DNA from: Gilvibacter sp.
Lineage (GTDB): Bacteria > Bacteroidota > Bacteroidia > Flavobacteriales > Flavobacteriaceae
Length of the DNA: 43,197 bases
Direction of reading: 5' to 3'
Assembly: GCF_013214815.1 (NCBI RefSeq)
Contig: NZ_JABSPU010000017.1
Location: 1-43,197 of the forward strand
Shown here: positions 8,054-15,141 of the stretch, piece after piece
Layout: each line of letters opens with the position of its first letter
Numbering within the stretch: the first letter of the stretch is position 1
Program-made: the position numbers and the translations under genes
The notes under the pieces: model-generated
The model's database searches: none
Told to the model about the DNA's origin: nothing
What the model saw: the letters and a program-made list of their open reading frames with translations, nothing else

Positions 8054-8546
8054 GTACAGCGGTTCCTTTAATTAAATATTTGCCCCAGCTCGGGCCGTAG
8101 ACATGGACTTCTTCCGTGGGTTGCCGATCCATATTGTAGACTTCGAATTCATTGTTCTTCCAAGAGAGAATTCCGCCTTTGAGGTTCTGAACGTGAGTGT
8201 ATCCTTTTTGAAGCAGCAGTGCGCCTATGTCTTCGGATCGCACACCTACAGTACAGTACACGATGATTTGATCGGCTTCTTTCAATGACTTTTTAGCCTC
8301 TTTGCTCAGTTCAAAATCGTCATAACCCACAAAAATGGCATTGGGTAAATGACTGGTGCGGTACTCATCGGCTTCACGCGCATCCAACACTACCACTTTT
8401 TTTCCCGACGCTAAGGCAGTCGCGGTTTGGGTGGCCGTGATATAAGGCACAGAATCCTCGTTATACTTTTGGAGTAGTGCATCCCAATTTTGTTGGCTGT
8501 AGGCCAAAGAACTGATCAGCAGTAATAAAAACAGCAATCTTTTCAT
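8046..8546 (-). CDS. exported rhodanese-like protein in the arsenosugar cluster
   Basis: A 166-residue protein starting at the ATG that overlaps the arsS stop by one base (TAATG). Upstream in-frame codons lie inside arsS. Residues 1-17 form a signal peptide (MKRLLFLLLLISSLAYSQ). The single rhodanese domain shows VVVLDAREADEYRTSHLPNA and an active-site loop CTVGVRS with the catalytic Cys at residue 98, so it can carry a persulfide or bind a thiophilic ligand. The C-terminus (HVYGPSWGKYLIKG) is typical of the version found in arsenosugar clusters. A periplasmic thiol carrier next to ArsS could handle arsenic-thiol intermediates, which is inference. Confidence 0.87.
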   Translation of the reverse strand: MKRLLFLLLLISSLAYSQQNWDALLQKYNEDSVPYITATQTATALASGKKVVVLDAREADEYRTSHLPNAIFVGYDDFELSKEAKKSLKEADQIIVYCTVGVRSEDIGALLLQKGYTHVQNLKGGILSWKNNEFEVYNMDRQPTEEVHVYGPSWGKYLIKGTAVHD

Positions 8547-9601
8547 TAGGCAACGGTTCCCTGGCAACTGCTTCCTGCACCAGCAGTACAACCGTAGCAA
8601 TGTTGAGAGATCACAATATTTCTGTTTTGAAGAAGGTCTTCATTGTACTCTGAGATGTGCTTTACCTTGGAATTTACAGGCAAACCTAACATTTGATTGA
8701 AGTCACAATCATAAAGGTAGCCGTCCCAGCTTATGGAAAGCGTGTTGGTACACATCACATTAGCAACAGCTGCTGGATTAAAAGCTTCTACCAATTGATA
8801 CATATAGTCCTCGTAGTTATCTGAAGCGATTAAATAATCCAAAAAGCGAGAGATCGGCAAATTGGTAATGGCAAACAGATTGTGGAATTGAATTCCGAAA
8901 TCTTCCATCAAAGCCTTTTTAAAATCTTTTTCCATACTGGCCTGATCTCCGGGCAAGAAGGCTCCAGAAGGATTGTATACCAAATCTAAGCGCAACGAAC
9001 TGTCCGGCATTCCGTAACCGCGGTCATTGAGTTCCTGCAAAGCCTTAATGGATTTGTCAAAAACACCGTCTCCGCGTTGCTTATCAGTTTTGCCACGCGT
9101 CCAGTGCGGCATGGATGACACCACGTGAATGTTGTGTTTCTTAAAGAAATCCGGAAGGTCGTAGTACTTTTTATTGGCTCGGATGATCGTTAGGTTGGAT
9201 CGAACAATAAAATCCTTAATACCTGCTTTAGCTGCTTCTTCTACAAACCATCTAAAGTCTGGGTTCATCTCAGGAGCACCTCCAGTCAGATCCAAAGTGT
9301 GGGCGCCTGTATTGCGGATCACCTCCAAACACTGTTGCATGGTCTCACGGGTCATGATCTCTTTCCGATCCGGGCCAGCATCTACGTGACAGTGCTCACA
9401 CACTTGATTACACATATACCCAACATTGATCTGCAGGATCTCCAATTTGTTTGGACGCAAAGGAAAATGTCCGACGCCTTTGATCTTATCGGCAAAAGTG
9501 GGCAATTCTCCATCGGCAAAGATACCGTTGGACAAAAGTTCCAATTGCCTTTGGGCATTGGCCAATTCGCTTTCGCGTTTCTTTAAGGATTTTGTCGCCA
9601 T
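8546..9601 (-). CDS. arsS: arsenosugar radical SAM enzyme ArsS
   Basis: A 351-residue radical SAM protein with a three-cysteine cluster motif at Cys64, Cys68 and Cys71 (CNQVCEHC). The GGAPE motif follows (LDLTGGAPEMNP). The C-terminal DUF3641-type half has extra cysteines: MCTNTLSISWDGYLYDCDFN and the tail HCYGCTAGAGSSC. ArsS joins a 5'-deoxyadenosyl unit from SAM to the arsenic of dimethylarsenite, giving the precursor of arsenosugars. It is the second gene of the operon, 11 nt after the peroxidase-like gene. Length and motifs are complete, so the enzyme looks functional. Confidence 0.93.
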   Translation of the reverse strand: MATKSLKKRESELANAQRQLELLSNGIFADGELPTFADKIKGVGHFPLRPNKLEILQINVGYMCNQVCEHCHVDAGPDRKEIMTRETMQQCLEVIRNTGAHTLDLTGGAPEMNPDFRWFVEEAAKAGIKDFIVRSNLTIIRANKKYYDLPDFFKKHNIHVVSSMPHWTRGKTDKQRGDGVFDKSIKALQELNDRGYGMPDSSLRLDLVYNPSGAFLPGDQASMEKDFKKALMEDFGIQFHNLFAITNLPISRFLDYLIASDNYEDYMYQLVEAFNPAAVANVMCTNTLSISWDGYLYDCDFNQMLGLPVNSKVKHISEYNEDLLQNRNIVISQHCYGCTAGAGSSCQGTVA

Positions 9602-9612
9602 AAAGCAATGAG

Positions 9613-9948
9613 CTACATGCTCAATTTATTGTATTTGTTCATCATTTGAACACCGTGAACGAGTGTGGCTCCGCTCTCAATAGCAGCACCAGCATGAACC
9701 GCTTCCATCATTTCTTCCTTAGTGATTCCGCGCTGCAAACCGTCTTTGGTGTAAGCGTCAATGCAATACGGACATTTAACCACATGGGATACGGCTAACG
9801 CGATCAATGATTTCTCACGGGCAGACAAGGCGCCTTCTTCAAAGACTTTTCCATAGTAATCGAAGAATTTGGTGCCGAGTTCTTCACTCCATTCGGTGAT
9901 CTTTCCAAATTTGCGCAGATCGGCAGGGTCGTAATAAGCATTTGCCAT
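9613..9948 (-). CDS. arsenosugar-associated peroxidase-like protein (AhpD fold)
   Basis: A 111-residue protein of the AhpD/CMD fold. The redox pair is Cys59-Pro-Tyr-Cys62 in HVVKCPYCIDAYTK, preceded by E45 and H55. AhpD has a His a few residues after the second Cys; this protein has Tyr, so it is not a standard AhpD. The phrase VHAGAAIESGATLVHGVQMM matches the version found beside arsS genes. It is the first gene of the arsenosugar operon. A thiol-disulfide or peroxide-removing role during trivalent arsenic handling is plausible but not shown. Confidence 0.88.
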   Translation of the reverse strand: MANAYYDPADLRKFGKITEWSEELGTKFFDYYGKVFEEGALSAREKSLIALAVSHVVKCPYCIDAYTKDGLQRGITKEEMMEAVHAGAAIESGATLVHGVQMMNKYNKLSM

Positions 9949-9968
9949 AAGTTCTCTTTGTTTTATAT

Positions 9969-9984
9969 ACGAGATTTTGCTCGT
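9969..9984. promoter_or_regulatory. hairpin in the leader of the arsenosugar operon
   Basis: ACGAG-ATTTTG-CTCGT is a perfect 5-bp inverted repeat with a 6-nt spacer, located 20 nt upstream of the first start codon and just downstream of the predicted promoter box. It could be an operator for an arsenic-responsive repressor or a leader hairpin. No ArsR-type gene is in the window, so the reader is unknown. Confidence 0.35.
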
Positions 9985-10009
9985 TCTGGTTTTGTAATTC
10001 GTAAAGATA

Positions 10010-10017
10010 CAAAGGTA
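10010..10017 (-). promoter_or_regulatory. promoter -7 box of the arsenosugar operon
   Basis: The minus strand reads TACCTTTG, a full match to the Bacteroidota -7 consensus TAnnTTTG, about 60 nt upstream of the first gene of the operon. No TTG is seen at the usual distance upstream, so an activator may be needed. Confidence 0.55.
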
Positions 10018-10061
10018 GTCTCGCTATGGGGGAATAGCTTACGCAGAATTATGACTTTTTT

Positions 10062-10083
10062 AGCCCTTTCGGTGAAAGGCGCT
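10062..10083. other. hairpin after the DUF481 gene
   Basis: AGCCCTTTC-GGT-GAAAGGCGCT folds into a stem of about 9 bp with one bulge, just beyond the stop codon of the DUF481 gene. On the minus strand it is followed by A residues rather than T residues, so it is not a standard intrinsic terminator for that gene. It may instead protect the 3' end of the transcript. Confidence 0.35.
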
Positions 10084-10088
10084 CATTA

Positions 10089-10838
10089 CTAGTCGAATGT
10101 ATAGGTTACCCCAGTGCTGAAGCGGTATTGCGAATTGGGAATTCCTATGGCTGGGAAGGCGTCATAAATGAACACATAGGTAACATTTAAGTTGAGATTT
10201 TTAAACATTTTGACCAGCAAGGTGGATTCTGATGAGATCCTAAAATCTGACCATTGATCCAACTGCGGTTGGTAATAAGTGGTGCTGACCAAACTGAGAT
10301 TGTCATTGGGGAAGAGGCTGAACGATAAATAAGAACTCAAACGCACATCACGCTGATTTGGCGTGATGCCATCGGCTACCTCCTCGTATTCAAACATCAC
10401 CAGATTTCCCAAATAGAATTTGTAATCCTCTGAGCTGGAGATCTTGTAGCGCGGTCCAGTTCCCAAAAGTCCTCTAAAGTCAATTAAAGCCACGCGGTTG
10501 TACTGCCCTTGAGCAAAGGCTTCCCAACGCCAACGGTCAGAAAGTACATAATTATAGCGCAGGTGGGTAATTCCAAAATTGGAGAAATCGTCATCATTGA
10601 GTTTTCTAAATGCGATCTGGTTTTTGAGTAGGAAAAGGTGTTTCTCGGTCTTGTATTGCACGTGTACATCAGACCCCAAACTGATGATATCATTCACGTT
10701 TCTCACCAAGGCAAAGTTCACGGTCGCAGAACCAGACCAGCCTGAGGTATCGGTTACTTTTCTTAAAGATTCAGCGTTTAGAATTTGAGCTTGTGCTGCG
10801 GAAGAGAACAGCAACAAAAGCATCAGCAGCTTTTTCAT
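10089..10838 (-). CDS. DUF481-type outer-membrane barrel protein
   Basis: A 249-residue protein with a signal peptide (MKKLLMLLLLFSSAAQAQ). It is a run of amphipathic beta-strands typical of DUF481: GWSGSATVNFALVRN, SLGSDVHVQYKT, FLLKNQIAFRKLN, RWRWEAFAQGQYNRV, LLGTGPRYKI and LVMFEYEEV, ending in the strand YRFSTGVTYTFD. DUF481 proteins are predicted outer-membrane barrels of unknown substrate. It lies 42 nt downstream of the small YeeE half and may be the last gene of that transcript, which would link it to sulfur compound uptake, but this is inference. Confidence 0.8.
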   Translation of the reverse strand: MKKLLMLLLLFSSAAQAQILNAESLRKVTDTSGWSGSATVNFALVRNVNDIISLGSDVHVQYKTEKHLFLLKNQIAFRKLNDDDFSNFGITHLRYNYVLSDRWRWEAFAQGQYNRVALIDFRGLLGTGPRYKISSSEDYKFYLGNLVMFEYEEVADGITPNQRDVRLSSYLSFSLFPNDNLSLVSTTYYQPQLDQWSDFRISSESTLLVKMFKNLNLNVTYVFIYDAFPAIGIPNSQYRFSTGVTYTFD

Positions 10839-10880
10839 GATTGTTTGGTTGGTGCTGCCAATGTACTAAATTCTACTTTT

Positions 10881-11294
10881 TTAATGCGGGAGATTATCCC
10901 TGATTAAGTCGTAAACAAAAGTGCCCAACAAACCACTTGCAATGACCACGAGCATGCTTGCATAACCACTGCCCAAAAGGGTAAACATAGGGCTTGGGCA
11001 AGCTCCGGCCAAGGCCCAACCCAATCCAAAGAGTATTCCTCCTAAAAGATAGCTGTAGCGTCTGTTTTCTTTTGGGTTGATTTGAATTTGAGCCCCGTTG
11101 AAACCTTTGAGCTTTTTGCGTTTGATGAGTTGCGCTACAAGTACTCCAAGTCCGACTGCCGTACCGATGATCCCGTACATATGGAAGGAGTCAAATTGGA
11201 ACATCTCGTAGATCCTAAACCAAGAAGCAGCTTCCGACTTGAACAAAGTAATGCCCAATAGAATTCCGACGGCTAAAAAATAGATCGTGCGCAT
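10881..11294 (-). CDS. YeeE/YedE-type transporter half (DUF6691-like)
   Basis: A 137-residue membrane protein with about four hydrophobic segments (IYFLAVGILLGITLF, GIIGTAVGLGVLVAQLI, YLLGGILFGLGWALAGACP, GYASMLVVIASGLLGTFV). The conserved Cys is in GLGWALAGACPSPMF, the motif thought to guide thiosulfate or other reduced sulfur through YeeE-like channels. It is the smaller partner of the split transporter whose larger half starts one base upstream. If translation of the larger half is lost to its amber codon, this gene may also suffer from polarity. Confidence 0.87.
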   Translation of the reverse strand: MRTIYFLAVGILLGITLFKSEAASWFRIYEMFQFDSFHMYGIIGTAVGLGVLVAQLIKRKKLKGFNGAQIQINPKENRRYSYLLGGILFGLGWALAGACPSPMFTLLGSGYASMLVVIASGLLGTFVYDLIRDNLPH

Positions 11295-11295
11295 T

Positions 11296-11853
11296 TTAAA
11301 AAAGGATTGGAAAGATTAAATGTACCATGACAAGACCGCCAATAAAGAAGCCCATAACAGCGAGCAGTGAAGGCAATTGTAAATTGCTCAGACCAGAGAT
11401 GGCATGTCCGGAGGTGCATCCGCCGGCATAACGCGCTCCAAATCCAACGAGGAATCCGCCAATGATCAATAAGGTTAGAGATTTTGGTTCTGTTAGTGCC
11501 TCGGTTCCAAAAAGAAATTCTGGTAAGTAGGCCTTGCCTGCATCTACGGCTCCAATTTGTCGGAGTTGTGCTGCGGAAGATTCGCTAATCGAAACTGCGG
11601 TATCATCACTCAAAAAGTTGGCTCCAATGAATTCGCCCAAAATAGTTCCAACCATCACCCAGAGGTTCCAGCGTTGTGCCTTCCAGTCAAATTTGAAAAA
11701 AGAAGCTTTTTGATTCGCGCCGCATAGGGTACACAGCGTTCTGAAGTTTCCCGAAACCCCAAAACTCTTGTTTCCCCATAACAGCAGGGCCATGACCCCG
11801 GTGATCAAAATACCCGAAATATACCAGGGCTATGGTTCCATCAATATGTTCAT
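11296..11853 (-). pseudogene. YeeE/YedE-type transporter half, interrupted by an amber codon
   Basis: The family's normal start is present: ATG at 11853 begins MNILMEP, then a TAG at 11830-11832, then PWYISGILITGVMALLLWGNKSFG in the same frame. From memory the family reads EPWPWYISG here, so the TAG replaces the first Trp (TGG to TAG, one base). After the stop the frame is intact for 178 codons, with the Cys motif ARYAGGCTSGHAISG and about four membrane segments. Translation could restart at TTG 11808 or ATG 11793, but that would cut into the first membrane segment. The promoter upstream looks intact. It is either a recent nonsense mutation, a sequencing error, or a shortened but working protein. 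The downstream partner half is intact. Confidence 0.7.
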
Positions 11854-11870
11854 ACCTGTAGGATTTCTGC

Positions 11871-11914
11871 CAAAATTAGCAGGCCAATATGGGAACTACG
11901 GTAACTTGAGTTAC
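11871..11914 (-). promoter_or_regulatory. predicted Crp/Fnr-type operator and promoter of the YeeE genes
   Basis: The palindrome GTAACTTGAGTTAC lies at 11901-11914 and a perfect TAnnTTTG box (TAATTTTG on the minus strand) at 11871-11878, with 22 nt between them. The box ends 17 nt before the ATG at 11853, which supports that start. Palindrome centre to box matches two other promoters in this window exactly, at a distance typical of a class II activator (centre near -41). Confidence 0.75.
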
Positions 11915-11921
11915 ACTTAAG

Positions 11922-11950
11922 AAAAAAAGCCCGGAGTCTAAACCCCGGGC
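11922..11950 (-). terminator. intrinsic terminator after the MBL/rhodanese gene
   Basis: On the minus strand the stem GCCCGG / CCGGGC, with a 10-nt middle that adds a GT/AC pair, is followed directly by seven T residues. It lies 19 nt past the stop of the MBL/rhodanese gene and separates it from the YeeE promoter. Confidence 0.85.
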
Positions 11951-11968
11951 GTGCAACAACTAAAAAAA

Positions 11969-13384
11969 CTACAAGAGCGTGGTTGGGCAGACATAATCTG
12001 TGCAGGGCACAGTGGTCTCCTTAATAGCTGCAAAACCACCTTGTACATCGGTTATATTTTCCCAGCCTCTTTGTTTGAGTATGGAAGCCGCAATCATGCT
12101 TCTGTAACCTCCGGCGCAATGCAAAACCAGCGGTTTGTCTTTGGGGAAGCTCGACAAATGCTGGTTCAATTCATTGAGTGGAATGTTGGTGGCTTCCAAA
12201 ACGTGTTGGGAGTTGAATTCACTTCTTTTACGCACATCAAAGAGTTCAATGCCGTTAGTGATCATCATGTTTTCAAAGGTCTTGGCATTGATTCGGCCAA
12301 TGGTGTCAACTTCTCTTTCTGAGTTGTTCCAATACTGGAATCCACCGAGTAGATATCCAATAACCCCATCATAACCAACACGAGACAGTCGCGTAATAGC
12401 TTCTCTTTCTTTGCCTGGTTCTGTAATCAAAAGAATCTCTTGTTTTACACTTGGGATCAGTTCTCCCACCCATTGCGCAAAGTTTCCGTTGAGACCAATG
12501 TTGATGCTGTTGGGAATAAAGCCTTTGGCAAATTCCTCTGGATTTCGAACATCCAACATCAAGGCACCCGTCTCATTGACGGCAGCTTCAAAAGCTTCAG
12601 GCCCTAGGGGTCTATCGGCACGTTGCATAACGTTTTCCAAGGAATCATATCCTTTGAGATTCATGAGTACATTCTGCGGAAAGTATCCCGGAGGCGTAGT
12701 AAGACCAGTAAGCAATTCATCAATAAATTCCTCTTTGGTCATGTCTGCTCTTAGGGCGTAGTTTACTTTTTTCTGATTCCCCAAAGTATCCGTAGTCTCT
12801 TTGCTCATCATCTTACCACAAGCAGATCCGGCTCCGTGATTCGGATACACGATCAAATGATCGGGCAGTGTCATGATTTTATTGCGGAGGGAATCAAACA
12901 GCAAGGCTGCTAGTTTTTCTTCTGTAAGGTCTGCAACTACATGCTGGGCCAGATCAGGTCGGCCTACATCTCCGATAAACAAAGTGTCTCCGGTGATGAT
13001 GCCGTGCATCTCCCCATTTTGATCTATCAAGAGGTAAGTAGTACTCTCTAAAGTGTGACCCGGGGTGTGAATTACGCGAACGGTATAGCGTCCTACCTTA
13101 AATTCTTGGCCGTCTTTTGCTAGTATTGCTTCATATCCCGGAAGTGCTAACGGACCAAATACTATCTCAGCACCTGTTTGCTTTTGAAGGTCTAAATGCC
13201 CGCTCACAAAGTCTGCATGGAAATGTGTTTCAAAAACGTATTTGATCTGTGCATTGTCCTTCTTAGCCCGATTTATATAAGGACCAACTTCTCGTAAAGG
13301 ATCAAAGATAGCGGCCTCGCCTTGGTCTTCTAGGTAATAGGCTGCATGGGCTAAGCATCCGGTATATATCTGTTCTATTCGCAT
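11969..13384 (-). CDS. persulfide dioxygenase-like MBL-fold protein fused to two rhodanese domains
   Basis: A 471-residue protein, starting at ATG 13384; the upstream in-frame codons overlap the promoter. Residues 1-200 form a metallo-beta-lactamase fold of the ETHE1/glyoxalase II type: THFHADFVSGH (His54, His56, Asp58, His63), TPGH (His110), TGDT (Asp133) and PNHGAGSACG (His183). Residues 265-355 form a first rhodanese domain without a Cys at the active loop (LITEPGKERE), so it is probably inactive. Residues 365-460 form a second rhodanese domain with an intact loop, HCAGGYRS (Cys423). Such fusions oxidise glutathione or low-molecular-weight persulfide to sulfite while shuttling sulfane sulfur. 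It has its own Crp/Fnr-type promoter. Confidence 0.92.
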   Translation of the reverse strand: MRIEQIYTGCLAHAAYYLEDQGEAAIFDPLREVGPYINRAKKDNAQIKYVFETHFHADFVSGHLDLQKQTGAEIVFGPLALPGYEAILAKDGQEFKVGRYTVRVIHTPGHTLESTTYLLIDQNGEMHGIITGDTLFIGDVGRPDLAQHVVADLTEEKLAALLFDSLRNKIMTLPDHLIVYPNHGAGSACGKMMSKETTDTLGNQKKVNYALRADMTKEEFIDELLTGLTTPPGYFPQNVLMNLKGYDSLENVMQRADRPLGPEAFEAAVNETGALMLDVRNPEEFAKGFIPNSINIGLNGNFAQWVGELIPSVKQEILLITEPGKEREAITRLSRVGYDGVIGYLLGGFQYWNNSEREVDTIGRINAKTFENMMITNGIELFDVRKRSEFNSQHVLEATNIPLNELNQHLSSFPKDKPLVLHCAGGYRSMIAASILKQRGWENITDVQGGFAAIKETTVPCTDYVCPTTLL

Positions 13385-13414
13385 CGTTTTGAACGTTTTA
13401 AGAGTTTGATAGTT

Positions 13415-13458
13415 CAAAATTAAGACGGCGAATCGAGCTAAAAAGTGACCAATGTTAC
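13415..13458 (-). promoter_or_regulatory. predicted Crp/Fnr-type operator and promoter of the MBL/rhodanese gene
   Basis: The palindrome GTGACCAATGTTAC lies at 13445-13458 and TAATTTTG (minus strand) at 13415-13422, again with 22 nt between. The box ends 30 nt before the ATG at 13384. The arms (GTnAC on both sides of 4 nt) match the other two sites. Confidence 0.75.
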
Positions 13459-13511
13459 CTTAGCCTATTTTTTTTAGAAAAAGTGGTGAAATTGGAGAAA
13501 AACGAGTTGTC

Positions 13512-14312
13512 TTAAGCAGAAATTTCCATAAAAATGATGTAAAAAGCCATTCCCAGTACAAACCAACCGAAGGCTTTTTTGAGCTTTTTGCCGTCAATGA
13601 ACCCTCCAAGCCAGATCCCCAAAAAGATCCCGATCACAGATACCGCAGTAAAGGAGAGCAGAAAGCCCCAATCGATCTGTAAATTCTCAACATCGCCAAT
13701 AAAACCTATTAAAGATTTAATCGCGATGATCAATAGGGAAGTGGCCACCGCTTTTTTCATAGGCAGCTTTGCAAGCAGAACGAGTGCGGGAATGATCAAA
13801 AATCCACCACCAGCTCCAACCAATCCGGTTAAAACACCCACAGCCAAACCTTCAATCACAATGAGCGGATAGTTGTATTGCACCTGCTCATTTTCATCAG
13901 GGTCGCCTTTCTTAGAACGAATCATTGAAAACGAAGCCAAAAGCATGATCACAGCAAAGAAGATCATTATGGCAATGTCCTTGGTGACTACAAATTCCCC
14001 TACAGTGGTCAAGGTATCGGGAATTGCAGGGATGATGTACTTGCGCGTTGCGTAAACCGCGATAAAGGCAGGAACCGCAAAAACAATAGCGGTCCTAAAA
14101 TCTACCAAGCCTTTTTGCATATTTCTAAAAGCTCCCACCAAGGCAGAGACCCCAACTACAAATAGGGAGTATGCAGTCGCTAGAATTGGATTGTAGCCCA
14201 ATAAATATACCATAACGGGCACCGTGAGGATGGATCCGCCACCGCCTACCAGACCTAAAACCAAACCAACCACTAAGGCTGCCATATACCCTAAAATCTC
14301 CACGAGTTCCAT
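13512..14312 (-). CDS. TauE/SafE-family sulfite/sulfur anion permease
   Basis: A 266-residue inner-membrane protein with about eight hydrophobic segments in two homologous halves. Each half starts with a glycine-rich loop: VLGLVGGGGSILTVPVMVYLLG near residue 17 and VLTGLVGAGGGFLIIPALVLLA near 160. TauE/SafE permeases export sulfite, sulfonates or related anions, which fits a neighbour that produces sulfite from persulfide. It has its own Crp/Fnr-type promoter, whose operator overlaps the stop codon of the regulator gene upstream. Confidence 0.92.
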   Translation of the reverse strand: MELVEILGYMAALVVGLVLGLVGGGGSILTVPVMVYLLGYNPILATAYSLFVVGVSALVGAFRNMQKGLVDFRTAIVFAVPAFIAVYATRKYIIPAIPDTLTTVGEFVVTKDIAIMIFFAVIMLLASFSMIRSKKGDPDENEQVQYNYPLIVIEGLAVGVLTGLVGAGGGFLIIPALVLLAKLPMKKAVATSLLIIAIKSLIGFIGDVENLQIDWGFLLSFTAVSVIGIFLGIWLGGFIDGKKLKKAFGWFVLGMAFYIIFMEISA

Positions 14313-14327
14313 TATTGATTAACAGGG

Positions 14328-14371
14328 CAAAATTAGATCGGCTGTAGCCGAGATTTGGTAACTAAAGTCAC
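14328..14371 (-). promoter_or_regulatory. predicted Crp/Fnr-type operator and promoter of the TauE/SafE gene
   Basis: The palindrome GTAACTAAAGTCAC lies at 14358-14371 and TAATTTTG (minus strand) at 14328-14335, with 22 nt between. The box ends 15 nt before the ATG at 14312. The operator covers the stop codon of the Crp/Fnr gene (14368-14370). Confidence 0.75.
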
Positions 14372-15006
14372 ACATCAGTTCCAATTAAAGTGATGTGACT
14401 TCTGTGCAGGCTGATACGGCCTTCGTTTTCGAGCTTTTTGAGAATTCTAGAGATCACCACACGCGAGGTGTGCAGTTCTTGCGCTAATTCTTTGTGCGTG
14501 TTATACACCTCATTGTTCTGAACGATTTGGGCTTTCTCTTGCAAAAGCTTCATCACCCGGTCTTCCAGATTCATAAAGGCAATGGAGTCTATGGCATCCA
14601 GCATTTCCATCATTCTGTCATGATAACTGTCCATGACAAATCCCCGCCAACTTTTGTATTTTCCTAACCAACTTTCCATGTGTTGGACGGGGATTAATAT
14701 CAATTGGGTGTCTGTTTCTGTAACCGCTCTGATCTCACTCTTCGTGGCACCCATGCAACAGCTCAAGGTCATGGCGCAAGTGTCGCCTTTTTCCAAAAAG
14801 TACAGCAGGAGCTCATCGCCTTGCTGATCTTCGCGCATGATCTTAATAGCCCCTTGCAGCAGGAGCGGCATGGATTTGACGTATTGACCAAAATCCATCA
14901 AGATCGTATCGGCAGGAATGTCTTTATAGATTCCAACTGCTGCGATCTCTGCGAGGAGTTCGCGCTCAAACTGCCCGCCGTATAAATCAATGAGTAATTC
15001 TTCCAT
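14368..15006 (-). CDS. Crp/Fnr-family regulator of the sulfur genes
   Basis: A 212-residue protein from ATG 15006; the track start at a GTG 12 nt upstream is less likely. Residues 20-120 form the cyclic-nucleotide-like sensor domain, 125-160 the long dimer helix (SYHDRMMEMLDAIDSIAFM), and 170-195 the winged helix-turn-helix with a recognition helix TSRVVISRILKKLE. The sensor domain carries Cys77 and the pair Cys83-Cys84 in GDTCAMTLSCCMGA. There is no Fnr-type four-Cys cluster, so oxygen sensing by an iron-sulfur centre is unlikely; thiol or persulfide sensing is a reasonable guess. Three palindromes at fixed distance from promoters of the neighbouring genes are its probable sites. Confidence 0.9.
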   Translation of the reverse strand: MEELLIDLYGGQFERELLAEIAAVGIYKDIPADTILMDFGQYVKSMPLLLQGAIKIMREDQQGDELLLYFLEKGDTCAMTLSCCMGATKSEIRAVTETDTQLILIPVQHMESWLGKYKSWRGFVMDSYHDRMMEMLDAIDSIAFMNLEDRVMKLLQEKAQIVQNNEVYNTHKELAQELHTSRVVISRILKKLENEGRISLHRSHITLIGTDV

Positions 15007-15077
15007 TTTTGCTAGCACTAAGGTACATTCTTATGCGGATTTAAATCCTATCGGGGTGGTGGGTTAATACGCAATCA

Positions 15078-15108
15078 TTGCGCCTGAGGATTATTAGGAG
15101 TATTTTTG
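15078..15108 (+). promoter_or_regulatory. promoter of the DUF4136-like lipoprotein gene
   Basis: TTG at 15078-15080 and TATTTTTG at 15101-15108, with a 20-nt spacer, match the Bacteroidota pattern TTG...TAnnTTTG. The box ends 33 nt before the start codon. Confidence 0.65.
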
Positions 15109-15141
15109 TAGCTTAACCATTCAAACAAAACAATTTACACC

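Noticed and set aside
9613-9948. True AhpD alkylhydroperoxidase
   Set aside because: The position that is His in AhpD is Tyr and the context is an arsS gene, so I named it peroxidase-like only.
10062-10083. Intrinsic terminator for the DUF481 gene
   Set aside because: The stem is followed by A residues on the gene strand, not by T residues.
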